From contig JASAOO010003562.1 of the NCBI GenBank assembly GCA_030849075.1, forward strand, positions 120,238-184,237: a stretch of DNA of 64,000 nucleotides, in the 5' to 3' direction. The notes below the pieces were generated by a model. That model ran no database searches and was not told the origin of the DNA. It saw only the letters and a list, made by a program, of their open reading frames with translations. Shown one piece after another: positions 47,522-57,387 of the stretch; positions within the stretch are counted from its first letter, which is position 1, and every line of letters starts with the position of its first letter. The DNA is from Zelonia costaricensis. Lineage: Eukaryota > Euglenozoa > Kinetoplastea > Trypanosomatida > Trypanosomatidae. The position numbers and the translations under genes are program-made.

Positions 47522-50500
47522 TCAGCGTATCAGCAGCGCCTCCACCTCGTCATCGTCGTACTCGTCCTCTTCTTCCTCCTCCTCCTCGCTGTAGCATATC
47601 CGCGTTCGCACCAAGGCATCGTCGGCGTTCGCCGGCGCCGCGGTTGGTGCCCGCGATGGCGCCTGGTCGAGCAGCATCGCCGCCGCGTCCTGCGTGCTGG
47701 GCTGGAGGCCGGGGGCCTTCATCGCCGCGCTGGGGCCGCGCACCCGCTTGCGGTGCGGTGCCGCCGCCGCGGCCATGAGCGCTGACCAGACAGCGCCTTG
47801 CGAGGCGCCGCCAGGGCGTGGCGGATCGCGAGTTGGCGGGGGCGCTGGGGCACTCGTGCAAGAGGGCCCCCCGCCGTGCGCGGCAGCCACCTGCGCGGCG
47901 AGCACGTGGTTGAAAAGGAGGAACGGGGTGGTAGCCGTCCACTCCCGCGCCAGCACCGAGTGCACCAGCCACGGAATTCCGACAATGGGCACGGCGAGCG
48001 CCGCCGCAGTTCCCGCCTCTGACGGAGTCACCGATCCGCCTGTTGCGCCGCCGGCGTGCCCGCCTGGTAGCTGCGACACGCGCTGGAGGGCGTCGTGGTA
48101 GGCGCAGCTGAGAGACTCGCGGAGGGCGCGGAGCATCGAGGCCGTCGCGAGGTCCGGCTCATGCGACGGCCGCTCCTCCTCCGCCTCGGCGAGGTTATCG
48201 TAGAATCCGGTGAGGTCCAGGACCACGTCCAGGTACGTGCTCTCCAGGTTGCGCGTGATGGTCCCGCCGAGGACGCGCACGAGCGCCGCCACCTGCGCCA
48301 ACGCAGCCGTGACATCGCCCAGGTACGTGCCGCAGCCGGTGCGAGACGTGCAGCGCCGCGTGGGTTTCGCGGCGTGCGCCGTGGCGAGATCGATGGGGGG
48401 CACGTGGAGGTAGAACATGCGGTCGGCGAAGATAGGTCGAAAGAAGGGGCGCCGCGCCAGCTGCCCCGCCGGCACGTACGCCTCCGCCACCTCCTTGTGC
48501 AGCCGCCGCAGCGTCGCGGCGCGGGCCGGCACCGGCGGTGGCGGTGGCGCGACCACCCTCGGGCTTGTCTGCGCGGGTGACGCGGAAGGGTGCGCCACGT
48601 GCGGCACCGCGCCGTGCCCGATGTCACCGTCCTCCTCCCCGTCCTCGGCGCCGAGCAGGCTTTCCAGACGCGGCGGCGGCTGCAGCCCCACCGTCACGCA
48701 GGACACGCCGCTGTCATCACCGTCACGGCCCTCCTCCTTCCCGCGGCCATCGCCGTAGGTGGGGTGTGCGTGCACCTCCGGCACAACGCACGGGAACGCG
48801 CCGAGCGCCACCGCGTCGTATAGCCACTGCGGCGTCACGATGGGGATGCCGAGCGCCTTGTAGTACAGCAGGTCCGGCGTCAGCACGGCGTGCTCGCTGG
48901 CGACGAGGTGCGTGGGCGGCTGCGCCGTAGCCGCACCCCCGCGCCGTCCACACCGCGAGTGCGGAGGCACGCTTGGACTCGTAAACCAGCACGAGCCCCT
49001 CGCGTCGTCGTCGTCGTGATCGTCGGTGTCGTCGAGGACGACACACGCGGCCCCGAGCTGCTCCACGACGTCACGCAGGAATGAGACGAGAGAGCCGCTG
49101 GACGGCGCGGCGGCGACGCCGCTCTCCGCCCCCTGCGCGCCCGTCGCGGGGTGCTGCACGGCGTCGAGGAAGACGTGCACGCACAGCGCTGTCGCCTCCG
49201 CGCTGTCCGGCGTCAGCGGGCGCAGAAGCGCGGGGTCGGTGAAGGTCATGGCGAGCGGCGGCTCGTCAACCGCAACGGCGTCGTCGGGTGCGGCGGCCAC
49301 GGCTGCTGTCATGCGCCTCCGCCGTGGCGCGGGGCGGGAGGACCGTGCCGAGGGCTGAGTAGGAGCTGCGCGCCGCGCTGTTGCGGCTGAGGATGGCCTC
49401 GTCTTGCGACGCCTCTGCGGGGCTGCCGCGGTGTCGCTGCGCACGGCCGCGCGCGTGAGGCCTGCGGGCTTCTTATCTTCGCCGTGCTGCTGCTCCGGCG
49501 CGGAGTCCATCACGGACGTGCCTCTGCAGCCCGTAGCGCTGCTGCTGCTGCGTGGTCGCTTCCGTGCCGTGGCTGCGGATACTTGACACGCACTGCCTCC
49601 TGCCGCCCAACCACCACCACTCGTGGTGAAGGGGGGAGGAGAGCCATGGACATCTGTACGCTCGAGCGGCTGCGTGACGCACACGCCGCCAGAGCCGTCG
49701 ACCCCATTCACACCGCTGCTGGTGCTCTCCCCCAGTGACACCGTCGAGGTCATGCGCGATGGCGGCGTTGCCGTCGCAGACGGGTGCGTGTCGACAGCAG
49801 TGAAGGCGAGAAACGGGTCCTGCTCAAGCGCGACGCCCGCGCTGCGGCGGCCGCCACGTGTCGTCCGCTCCACCCGCGGCTCCTCCGTGCGCATGGCCGT
49901 GCCGTCCTGGGAAGAGACGGCACCTGCGACCTTCGGGGGTCGCGCGCGCCGGCGCGTCACGGCAGTGCTCGCAGTGGAGCGTAGGACGGCGTGCCGTATT
50001 CTCTCCTCTTCGTCGGCTGCCTCCTGCGCCGCCACTCGATCCACTGCCCGCTGCGCGTCCCTGCGCGTGTGCTCCGCGTGCTGCAGCTGCGTGGGCGCAC
50101 TGCAGCCCTCCCCATCCTCGCCGCCGCTCATCGTCAGCGCGGCGGACGCGGATGCGGATGCGGATGCGGCTGCAGCAGCTGTGACGGCAGGCACTGCACG
50201 TGACGTCCCGGCAGTGTCATCCTCGTCTGCATCCAGGAGCAGGTACGGCTTCCGTGCTGGGTGTGCCGGTGCATCCACCGGGGTCCGCGACCGTGCCGCA
50301 TCGTGCGCCGTGTCTTCGGCATCATCGTCGAGTAGAAGAAGACGACGAGAGGGGCCTGCGGCGGATGTGCGCGGGCTCTGCCTTGTCGAGCGGCGGGGTC
50401 TCGGTGTACCACCGCTGCTGGGACTGGATCCAGCGTGCGCCTCTGCGGATGCGGGGACTGCGGCTGCGGACGGTCTGGCCTCCGCCACGGCTGCCGCGCG

Positions 50501-51019
50501 TGGCGAGACGAGGCCGGAGGTGCGGGTCGATGCGGCAGCGGAGGCCGTCGCGGCCGTGCCTGTCGACCGCCGCCGCGGGCTTGACTTCCTCCTTTCCCCT
50601 TCTCCGCCTCGCGTCGTGCCGCGTGCAGACGTGGCGGCCGCGGCGCCAGGGCTGGTGTTGGTCAGACTGTCTGCCACCGGCGCCACCAGGTACGGCGCGA
50701 TGCTCACGCGTTGATCAGCCGCCACACAGGCGGCGAGGTAGTCGGGGCTGACAACAGTTTTGAACTTCGCCTGTGCGGCGTTGAGAAAGGCAGAGCTGCC
50801 GCCGTGGAAGACGATGAGGTCTGCGGCGGCCTCGCTGAGGGCCAGCGTCGCACCGAGTTGCGCCACGTGCGCCCGGGCCGCTCGCAGCACCTCCTTGAAA
50901 GTGCCTGGCTTGCCGGTGCGACCGCGCGGCATGGCGGCAGCGGCGTCATTACGTATGTGAAGCAGCACTCGCACCCCGGAGAGCGGGAGCGACGAGGAGC
51001 GCGACGGCGACGCGGTCAT
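47522..51019 (-). CDS. Multi-BRCT-domain protein, probable DNA-damage or chromatin factor
   Basis: A 1165-residue protein with three BRCT-like regions joined by disordered Ser/Thr/Arg/Ala-rich linkers. The first is at about residues 10-110, with LSGVRVLLHI, an Ala-rich helix, ADLIVFHGGSSAFLNAAQAK and VVSPDYLAACVAADQRV. The second is at about 610-760, with THLVASEHAVLTPDLLYYKAL followed by IPIVTPQWLYDAVALGAF, the usual W-containing third helix. The third is at about 875-1080, with MFYLHVPPID, LVRVLGGTITRNLESTYLDVVLD and VPIVGIPWLVHSVLAREW. BRCT modules bind phosphopeptides in DNA repair and checkpoint proteins, so nuclear action is likely; the exact orthologue (MCPH1-, TopBP1- or Rad9-like) cannot be decided by eye. 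The C-terminus ends in an acidic run of Glu/Asp. The ATG at 51017-51019 starts directly before the first domain. Confidence 0.8.
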   Translation of the reverse strand: MTASPSRSSSLPLSGVRVLLHIRNDAAAAMPRGRTGKPGTFKEVLRAARAHVAQLGATLALSEAAADLIVFHGGSSAFLNAAQAKFKTVVSPDYLAACVAADQRVSIAPYLVAPVADSLTNTSPGAAAATSARGTTRGGEGERRKSSPRRRSTGTAATASAAASTRTSGLVSPRAAAVAEARPSAAAVPASAEAHAGSSPSSGGTPRPRRSTRQSPRTSAAGPSRRLLLLDDDAEDTAHDAARSRTPVDAPAHPARKPYLLLDADEDDTAGTSRAVPAVTAAAAASASASASAALTMSGGEDGEGCSAPTQLQHAEHTRRDAQRAVDRVAAQEAADEEERIRHAVLRSTASTAVTRRRARPPKVAGAVSSQDGTAMRTEEPRVERTTRGGRRSAGVALEQDPFLAFTAVDTHPSATATPPSRMTSTVSLGESTSSGVNGVDGSGGVCVTQPLERTDVHGSPPPFTTSGGGWAAGGSACQVSAATARKRPRSSSSATGCRGTSVMDSAPEQQHGEDKKPAGLTRAAVRSDTAAAPQRRRKTRPSSAATARRAAPTQPSARSSRPAPRRRRMTAAVAAAPDDAVAVDEPPLAMTFTDPALLRPLTPDSAEATALCVHVFLDAVQHPATGAQGAESGVAAAPSSGSLVSFLRDVVEQLGAACVVLDDTDDHDDDDARGSCWFTSPSVPPHSRCGRRGGAATAQPPTHLVASEHAVLTPDLLYYKALGIPIVTPQWLYDAVALGAFPCVVPEVHAHPTYGDGRGKEEGRDGDDSGVSCVTVGLQPPPRLESLLGAEDGEEDGDIGHGAVPHVAHPSASPAQTSPRVVAPPPPPVPARAATLRRLHKEVAEAYVPAGQLARRPFFRPIFADRMFYLHVPPIDLATAHAAKPTRRCTSRTGCGTYLGDVTAALAQVAALVRVLGGTITRNLESTYLDVVLDLTGFYDNLAEAEEERPSHEPDLATASMLRALRESLSCAYHDALQRVSQLPGGHAGGATGGSVTPSEAGTAAALAVPIVGIPWLVHSVLAREWTATTPFLLFNHVLAAQVAAAHGGGPSCTSAPAPPPTRDPPRPGGASQGAVWSALMAAAAAPHRKRVRGPSAAMKAPGLQPSTQDAAAMLLDQAPSRAPTAAPANADDALVRTRICYSEEEEEEEDEYDDDEVEALLIR

Positions 51020-51157
51020 TGTGAGCAGCGGGGCTACCCCAAACCGCTGCCCAGGCGTGGAAGAGGATGCGTTGTGGACTTCCGTGCGTGTGCGTCTATG
51101 ATTCCAAGGAACGGCCCCGAGGTGGGCAATTTAGGGCGTGCGTGTATGTTTGTGTGC

Positions 51158-51194
<37 letters not shown>

Positions 51195-52200
51195 GTTGTC
51201 TATGTGTCGTGGCCTCATGGAGACACACGAGAGCGCCTCCTTTTTGCGGAGATGAGCAGCGCCGTGCGTGTGATGGCGCGGACGGGCGAGAAGGTGGAGG
51301 TTGGGGCAGCGAGAACCGCCACAACTTCCCTCGCTGTCCTTCTCTACCCCCGCAATAAGAGCGACGGCAGCGGTTGATGCAGGCGTGCCTGGTGTGCGCG
51401 GTGCCCTGGTGCACGGGAGGCATTGCCCAACACGCAATCAAAGGGAGGAGTTGGGGTGAGTTCGAGCACGTGCAGGAGCGCAGCACCCAGCACGCATCAC
51501 ATCAGCGCGCACAATGAGTACGCGTAGGCTCGTCACCTCACGGTCACTGAGGTTGCGAGACAGAGGCGGCGGCTGCTTTCAGGAGAGCTTCGAATAGGAG
51601 GGGGGGAGGGAGGCATCAAAGGGGGAGTCTAAGTCTATCCCAATCCCACAGCGTGTGCACCTTGCTGCTGTCCCTTCCCCCCCCTTGCCGGGGCATCCAC
51701 ACGTGCCACTACATGCACACTCTGCCATGATGACTCTGCGCGTATCTTGCGTGCCCTCTTCCCCGCCGCACGTGCCTGACGGCAACGCGCGCATCGTGAG
51801 TTGAGAAGCTGTCAAAACTTGGGGTCTGACTGTCCTAGTTTACATCGAGCTCGCCTCTTCTCCCGTTCCCGGTCGGTCGACATCGGCGTAAGCGGGAGAA
51901 GAGACGAAAGTTAGAAGGGGGGGGGTTGGAATGGGGAAGCAAACAGACACACACACACACACACTCACACCCCATCCACTCAGCGAGGAAGTGGGTTCAA
52001 GCCAGCTCGCACGCCCCGTGCCACCCGGGAGTCACGGCGGCACTTACATACATGACCTGCAGTATCGGAGCATCGAACCCATAGCAGACACACACACACA
52101 CACGCACTCACACGCGTGCGAGGGTCTCTACACGAGGAGAGGCAGCGGCGACGCATTGCCTCGGCAGCTTCTCCCCGTCCGCCCCAACCTCTCCACACGC
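51020..52200. other. Spacer between CFAP251 and the BRCT protein
   Basis: About 1.18 kb without a gene. It has a TG run of about 36 bp at 51157-51193, a CA run near 51949-51966 and another near 52090-52104, and a G run at 51919-51928. It holds the CFAP251 3' UTR and the BRCT gene's 5' flank. Confidence 0.55.
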
Positions 52201-55200
52201 TTACGCGTGGGCGTTGATGTCCAGGTCGTCATCCCCGCCGTAGAGCTCGCTGCCGCTGTCGAACTCGTCCTCGCCGTTCGCGCCGTCGCGGCGGCCGCCT
52301 TTGCCGTCCGCCCCGAGCTCGTCGTCGTAGTCCTCGAAGCCGAGCAGGTTCTCGGCAAAGGTGCGGGCCGTGATGACGTCCTCCAGCATGTCCAGCCGGA
52401 TCCCGTCGCCCAGCAGCGACGTCAGCGCGGCCGAGATCTCGGCCGTCTTGAGCGGCTCCCCCTTCGTCGACAGAAGCTGGAAAAGGCGGTCGCGGTTGAT
52501 CTCGCCGGTGAGGGCGCCGGCACCGAGGGAGCGGAAGGCCGCCTCGATGTCCTGCCGGGTCACGCCGAAGACGGGGCGGTAGTTGATGTAGAAGCGCATG
52601 AACTGCGAGAAGTCCAGCAGGATCGCGTCCACGTCCACCTCGGCGAGGGGCTCGTCACGCGGGCCGTACATGTTGGCCACCTCGTATGTGAGGTGCCCAA
52701 TCTCCTGCTCGGACGGGTAGTAGCAGAGCGACCGCAGCAGGTTCGGCATCTGTGCAAATGGAATGGCCCCCAGCAGGACGCGCTTCGCCGTCGTCTCCTC
52801 ACCCTGCGCACGGATCTGGGCGTAGTAGAAGTAGTCCACCACCTCCTTCATCAGCTCCCCGTCCGTGCCGCCCTCCACGGCGCCCACGAGGTGCGGCAGC
52901 GGGACGCCACCCTTCTCGGTGCACTGCACGACCGAGGCCCACTCAGTCGGCGTCATGATGCAGTCGCCCCGCACGCGCCACTGCATGACGGCCTGGTCCG
53001 TCCCGCCGGCCGTGAAGACCGACTTGGCGTCGTGCGAGACGACCATGCTCGTGATGGCGCCGGGGTGCGCGAGCAGGCCGATGGAGCCGCACGGGTCGCC
53101 GCGCAGGGGGAGCTGGGTGAGGCCAATCACCTTCTCCTTCGTCGAGTACACGAGGCAGTGCGACGGGGCACCGCTCGCGGCACGGGACGGCGGCGTCGAC
53201 GCGGCGCCCCACGGCTGCTGCTGCTCTGACGTCTGCACCGGCACCACGGCCATGCGTGTGACAGGGCCACCAAAGGTGGGCGACAGCACGGTCTTGACGC
53301 ACTGGCGGCTCCACGTGCTGAGGTACACCTGAAACTTGTACTCGCGCGTCGCGATGAGAAGCGCGTCCAGCACGTCCCTGCCGGCCGCCCCGCTCGAGTC
53401 GCTGTGCAGCGGCTCATCGGCGTCGTCGTCGCCGGCGACGTACGTCTCGAAGAAATCGCGCGGCTGGCTCGCCGCGTCCAGCAGCGAGCAGCCGCCGGGC
53501 AGCCACGCAAACCCCGTCGGGGTCGACTCCTGCGAGATCTTGTGTGCCGTGCGCAGCAGCAGCCCCGTCTCCGGGCTCGAGCCGACGAGGTCGTACTCGA
53601 TCAGCCGCTTGTCGGCGCCGACGGAGAGGAGGCGCAGCGCCTCCTCGAGGCCGGCGGTGTGAGACCCAAAGTACAGGCCGCAGATGGGGGCCTTGTGCGT
53701 CTTGTGGTGGCCCACGAGCTGCCACTCCGACTTCTTCTTCGTGGCTGACTTGGCGCTGGCGGAGGAGGGGGGCGGCAGGTTGACGTACTCGTACAGCCCG
53801 ACCGAGCCATCGTCGCTCGCCGTGGCCATGAGGAGGCTGTCAGGCGAGAAGCAGATGTGCTCAACGCAGGCGGCGGGCTTGCGCGGCTGACTGGCCTGCT
53901 GCTGCTGCTGCTGCGTGTCCGCTACGCTGGACTTGCCCCTGGTGCCCGTCGACCCGTGCAGGCTGCGCGCCGAGGCCGCATTGGGGGCCATCACGGTTGA
54001 CGTGCCGCTGGGGCCTGCAGCGGCGGCTGCGGCGGCGGCCTCGGCGGCGGAGGTTGAGTTGGGTCGTATCGTCTGCTCCTCCTCCAGCGTTTCGGCATCG
54101 AGTATCTTGATGACGCTGTTTGTGAAGCCGACGACGAGCCAGCGCCCGCTCGGGTCGAAGGCCAAGGTGCGGATCAGCAGGTTGCGGAAGAGACTGAGCA
54201 GGATGACGCGCTTCTCGCAGAAGTCCCAGAGGTGCAGATTGCCGCTGTAGCCGCCGACCGCCAGCCGCGGCAGCCGCGGGTGCGCGGCGAGGCACTGCAC
54301 GGCGCGGTCCTGACCCTGAACAATGAGCCGGCCACGCGCCACGGACGGGGGCCCGACGTGGCTGGCGGCGTCGGCCGTGTGGAAGGACTTGGCCGGGACG
54401 TCGATGATCATGCTGTGCGCCGTCGACACCATAAAGTCTGGCGCACTGAAGAGGTCCGCTGCGGCGGTGCCCTCGGTCAGCAGGTGCCCCTCCACCTCCT
54501 CCGGCGCCAGCGCGCGCGCCTCCTCGACCGAGGTGGCGGGCGGGACGCGGTCGAAGCTGATGGACACGATCGGGCCGCCGTTGAAGTCGTCGAACCACGC
54601 GACGAGGCGCAGCTTCGCGTCGAGGAACTTGACGATGCCGTCCATGCCGCCCGTGACAATGTAGCCCTGCACGGTGGTCAGGAAGGTCACACCGCCGGCG
54701 TGCACGCGCACCATCTTGAGCAGCGACTTGTCCTGCTCTTTGATGACGCGGTCCTGCGGCTGCAGCGACCACAGCACCACGTCACCATCCACCGTTCCGC
54801 TGCACGCCGTCGTCGTGCCCGGGAGGAAGACGGTCTGCGTGAAGTTGCCCACCGACGCCTTCAGCCGGCGCTGCAGAATGGGCGGGGAGTAGTACTTCAG
54901 CACCCCCTCCACCCACGACCAAAACGTGACGCGGCGCAGCCCGTTGGAGCAGAGCAGCTCGGGGTGGTCCTGCGAGAAGGCCACGGACGTCTGCTCGTCC
55001 CGCGCGGCTATGCGGCGCACAAACACCGGCGCCACGTCGACGTTGGCGAAAGGGTCCATCGGGTTAGCGGCGCCGGCGGGGACGGCGCTGGGGTCTGTCT
55101 GCGTCCACGCCCAGATCATGATCTCCTGCGGGTCGCGGCGGTTCAGCGTGGCGAGGTACTGGCCATCGGGTGACATCGCCACACTGAGAACGCCGCCGTA

Positions 55201-55788
55201 CTTGCCCGTCGCGATGACCTTCAGCGGCAGCGCCGTGGCGGCGTCCCACACGATCATTGCCGACCCGTCTTCCTCATCCTCGTGGGACGCCACGGTCGGG
55301 TCCACGAACAGCGCCTCCTCCTCCTCCGCCTCTTCATCCTCGATATCCGCCAGCGGACCCGCCCCGCCGCCGCGCGTGGCGTTCTTCGTGGTCTGCGCCT
55401 GCACAACGCGCATCTGCGTGCGGCGGCGCACCTCGACGTCGCCCTCGTCGGCCGTGACGATGAATCGGTGGTTGTGGCTGCAGCAGCTGCTGCTGACGAT
55501 GGAGTAGCGGTGGCCCAGGAGGTGCTGCTGCGTGTTGTGCACTGCGTCATACAGGACGCCAATGTGCGCCAGCGCGTAGAAGACCTTGCGCTGCCCTGCC
55601 ACCTGCGCACTCGACTGGTGGCGAGTGCGGCCGGGTCCGAACGTTGGTGCCGCGCCGCCGGCTGTGCCGCCGGTGCTGAGGTTGTGGATGCCGGCCTTGT
55701 AGTCGCTGTTCAGCCCGAAGGCCCACTCCAGCCGCAGTGCCTCCTCGGCCAGGGCCGGCGTGGGGCAGCGGAGATACGGGGACGCCAT
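52201..55788 (-). CDS. CFAP251: Cilia- and flagella-associated protein 251 (WDR66-like)
   Basis: A 1195-residue WD-repeat protein matching CFAP251/WDR66, a member of the calmodulin- and spoke-associated complex at the base of radial spokes in motile axonemes. Many WD blades cover about residues 100-970, for example GGVLSVAMSPDGQYLATL, VWSLQPQD and LAFDPSGRWLVVGF. The C-terminal part is distinctive: VVDYFYYAQIRAQGEE, then LRSLCYYPSEQEIGHL, FMRFYINYRPVFGVTRQDI and RLFQLLSTKGEPL. This is the EF-hand-like module of the family (about 975-1150), followed by an acidic tail. The function should be flagellar motility. An upstream in-frame GTG (55875) is open, but the ATG at 55786-55788 is the natural start. 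Ala-rich and Gln-rich inserts between blades are probably surface loops. Confidence 0.88.
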   Translation of the reverse strand: MASPYLRCPTPALAEEALRLEWAFGLNSDYKAGIHNLSTGGTAGGAAPTFGPGRTRHQSSAQVAGQRKVFYALAHIGVLYDAVHNTQQHLLGHRYSIVSSSCCSHNHRFIVTADEGDVEVRRRTQMRVVQAQTTKNATRGGGAGPLADIEDEEAEEEEALFVDPTVASHEDEEDGSAMIVWDAATALPLKVIATGKYGGVLSVAMSPDGQYLATLNRRDPQEIMIWAWTQTDPSAVPAGAANPMDPFANVDVAPVFVRRIAARDEQTSVAFSQDHPELLCSNGLRRVTFWSWVEGVLKYYSPPILQRRLKASVGNFTQTVFLPGTTTACSGTVDGDVVLWSLQPQDRVIKEQDKSLLKMVRVHAGGVTFLTTVQGYIVTGGMDGIVKFLDAKLRLVAWFDDFNGGPIVSISFDRVPPATSVEEARALAPEEVEGHLLTEGTAAADLFSAPDFMVSTAHSMIIDVPAKSFHTADAASHVGPPSVARGRLIVQGQDRAVQCLAAHPRLPRLAVGGYSGNLHLWDFCEKRVILLSLFRNLLIRTLAFDPSGRWLVVGFTNSVIKILDAETLEEEQTIRPNSTSAAEAAAAAAAAGPSGTSTVMAPNAASARSLHGSTGTRGKSSVADTQQQQQQASQPRKPAACVEHICFSPDSLLMATASDDGSVGLYEYVNLPPPSSASAKSATKKKSEWQLVGHHKTHKAPICGLYFGSHTAGLEEALRLLSVGADKRLIEYDLVGSSPETGLLLRTAHKISQESTPTGFAWLPGGCSLLDAASQPRDFFETYVAGDDDADEPLHSDSSGAAGRDVLDALLIATREYKFQVYLSTWSRQCVKTVLSPTFGGPVTRMAVVPVQTSEQQQPWGAASTPPSRAASGAPSHCLVYSTKEKVIGLTQLPLRGDPCGSIGLLAHPGAITSMVVSHDAKSVFTAGGTDQAVMQWRVRGDCIMTPTEWASVVQCTEKGGVPLPHLVGAVEGGTDGELMKEVVDYFYYAQIRAQGEETTAKRVLLGAIPFAQMPNLLRSLCYYPSEQEIGHLTYEVANMYGPRDEPLAEVDVDAILLDFSQFMRFYINYRPVFGVTRQDIEAAFRSLGAGALTGEINRDRLFQLLSTKGEPLKTAEISAALTSLLGDGIRLDMLEDVITARTFAENLLGFEDYDDELGADGKGGRRDGANGEDEFDSGSELYGGDDDLDINAHA

Positions 55789-57387
55789 GCCAACGGTGGC
55801 GCCGCGGTGCGCAGTGCAGCAGTTTGGGGTTGGGGGTGGGGGTGGGCGTGAGGCCACTGCTAGAGCTGCCGTCACGGGGAATCAGGGAGGGGGCCAGGAA
55901 GGTAAGAAGGAGGTGGGCAGCTCACAGAGCTCTCCGCCACGACTGTGCCACGTCTACACCGCGTGTGCGTGTGCGTGTGCGTGTGTGTGTGTGCTGGTGC
56001 ACGCTGGGGTATTAGAGAGAGAAAAGGAGAAGGGGAAGAGAGGGGAGCTGCGTAGGAGGTGACGATCATCGTACTGCGGTCCTCACATTGTTGCATCGGT
56101 GCGGGAGGGAGGAGGCGGCGACGGCGGCAGTGCCGAATCGTGTGTGTGTGTGCGCGTGTGTGCGCTACCTCAACGAGTTCACCAGCAGCGCAGCTCCATC
56201 GTGCAACGCGCAGTCCGCCAGCGACGTTGAGGGCGGTGATGGCCGCTGCCACGGCCCAGCAGACGCCGGCTGTGCGTGGCAGCAGGTCCACACCTGTCCC
56301 CTATCCTCCTCTCCTGCACCCGTACACTCACCGATGGAGGTCGATAGGAGGGTTCATGAACGCCACCTCGCCGGACACGCGAAGGTGCAGGTGTTCCGAA
56401 GTGGGGAGGGACCTGAGTCCAGTGCGCGCGAGTCGAGCACGCCACGCTCTGCGCCGCCGCACTGCGAATCGTGTTTCCTCGGAAAGTGCCTTGTTTGGTG
56501 TTTTGGTTAACGTGAACTTCCACACTGCCGTGCCGCGTAGCGTTCCACCGAACGCTTCTTTAACTACCGGCCGATCGAGAGAGGAGAAGAGGACCGACAG
56601 GAGGCAGGAGGGAGGCAGCAGCGAGGGGGTGGGGGGAGGCGTGTGCAGCTTCTCGCATGTCTGCCCCCTATCGCACGTGCCTCCCCCGTCGCAGGCACCT
56701 GCAAGAGGGGAAGGGAAACAGATGGGGACGCACGTGCGAACCCTCCGCGAAGACGCGCACGCTTGCGCAGTCTCCACCGTCCGTCACTCCTCCCTCCCGC
56801 CCCCTCGCAACAAACCAAGCGAGTAAAGCCCTGCGCCACACACACACACACACCACACACACACGTGTGCAGCTGCATCGCCGCGGCCTCTTCTTCCTTC
56901 TCGATGCTCCGGCCTCGCTTCGCCACGGACACGCCGCACCCACGCGTTCGGTTCTTCACCCCGCCAAAACTCGGAAACAGACAGACGTGATGCAGTCGCA
57001 CGCATCCACACAAGAAGAGGGGGGGGGGCTTGGGAAGGGGGGGGGCGTCAAGGAAGGCAGCCGTCTTCTTTCCCCTATTCTCTTCTCTTTCCAAACCTCC
57101 TCTTCGCCCCTCCCTCGTCGAGACACGCTTTACTTAGATCCTTACGAAGTGACGAGACGCAACAAGACACACACACACACAGACACACAGACGCACTCAG
57201 CCCACCATCAACACACATGCTAACATGCATACACGCAGCGGTACCTTCCACTGACCGCGCCTCGCCGTCCACACAAACACAGGACGACCGCCAAAGGGGG
57301 GGGGAAGGGGGGGGGAGCGAAGCGGCCAAACGAAGGAGCGGGGGGATTCGAATAGAGAGAGAGAGTCCTCTTCGCCAATGTCGGCGT
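55789..57387. other. Spacer between the eIF3f-like gene and CFAP251
   Basis: About 1.6 kb with no gene I can support. TG/CA patches lie near 55963-55992, 56140-56165, 56840-56866 and 57168-57190. G runs are near 57019-57028, 57038-57046 and 57296-57317. Confidence 0.55.

Noticed and set aside
51380..51900. Possible SIDER-type degenerate retroposon in the spacer next to CFAP251
   Set aside because: The region is less repetitive and retroposon-like in length, but I could not confirm the signature or a poly(A) tail from memory. A profile search would be needed.
52201..55875. Extended CFAP251 start at the GTG at 55875
   Set aside because: Trypanosomatid genes normally use ATG. The extension is Pro-rich and UTR-like, and an ATG exists at 55786-55788.
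55872..56291. 139-codon minus-strand frame upstream of CFAP251
   Set aside because: The hydrophobic start looks protein-like, but most of it translates microsatellite and pyrimidine-rich sequence, and no family match is apparent.
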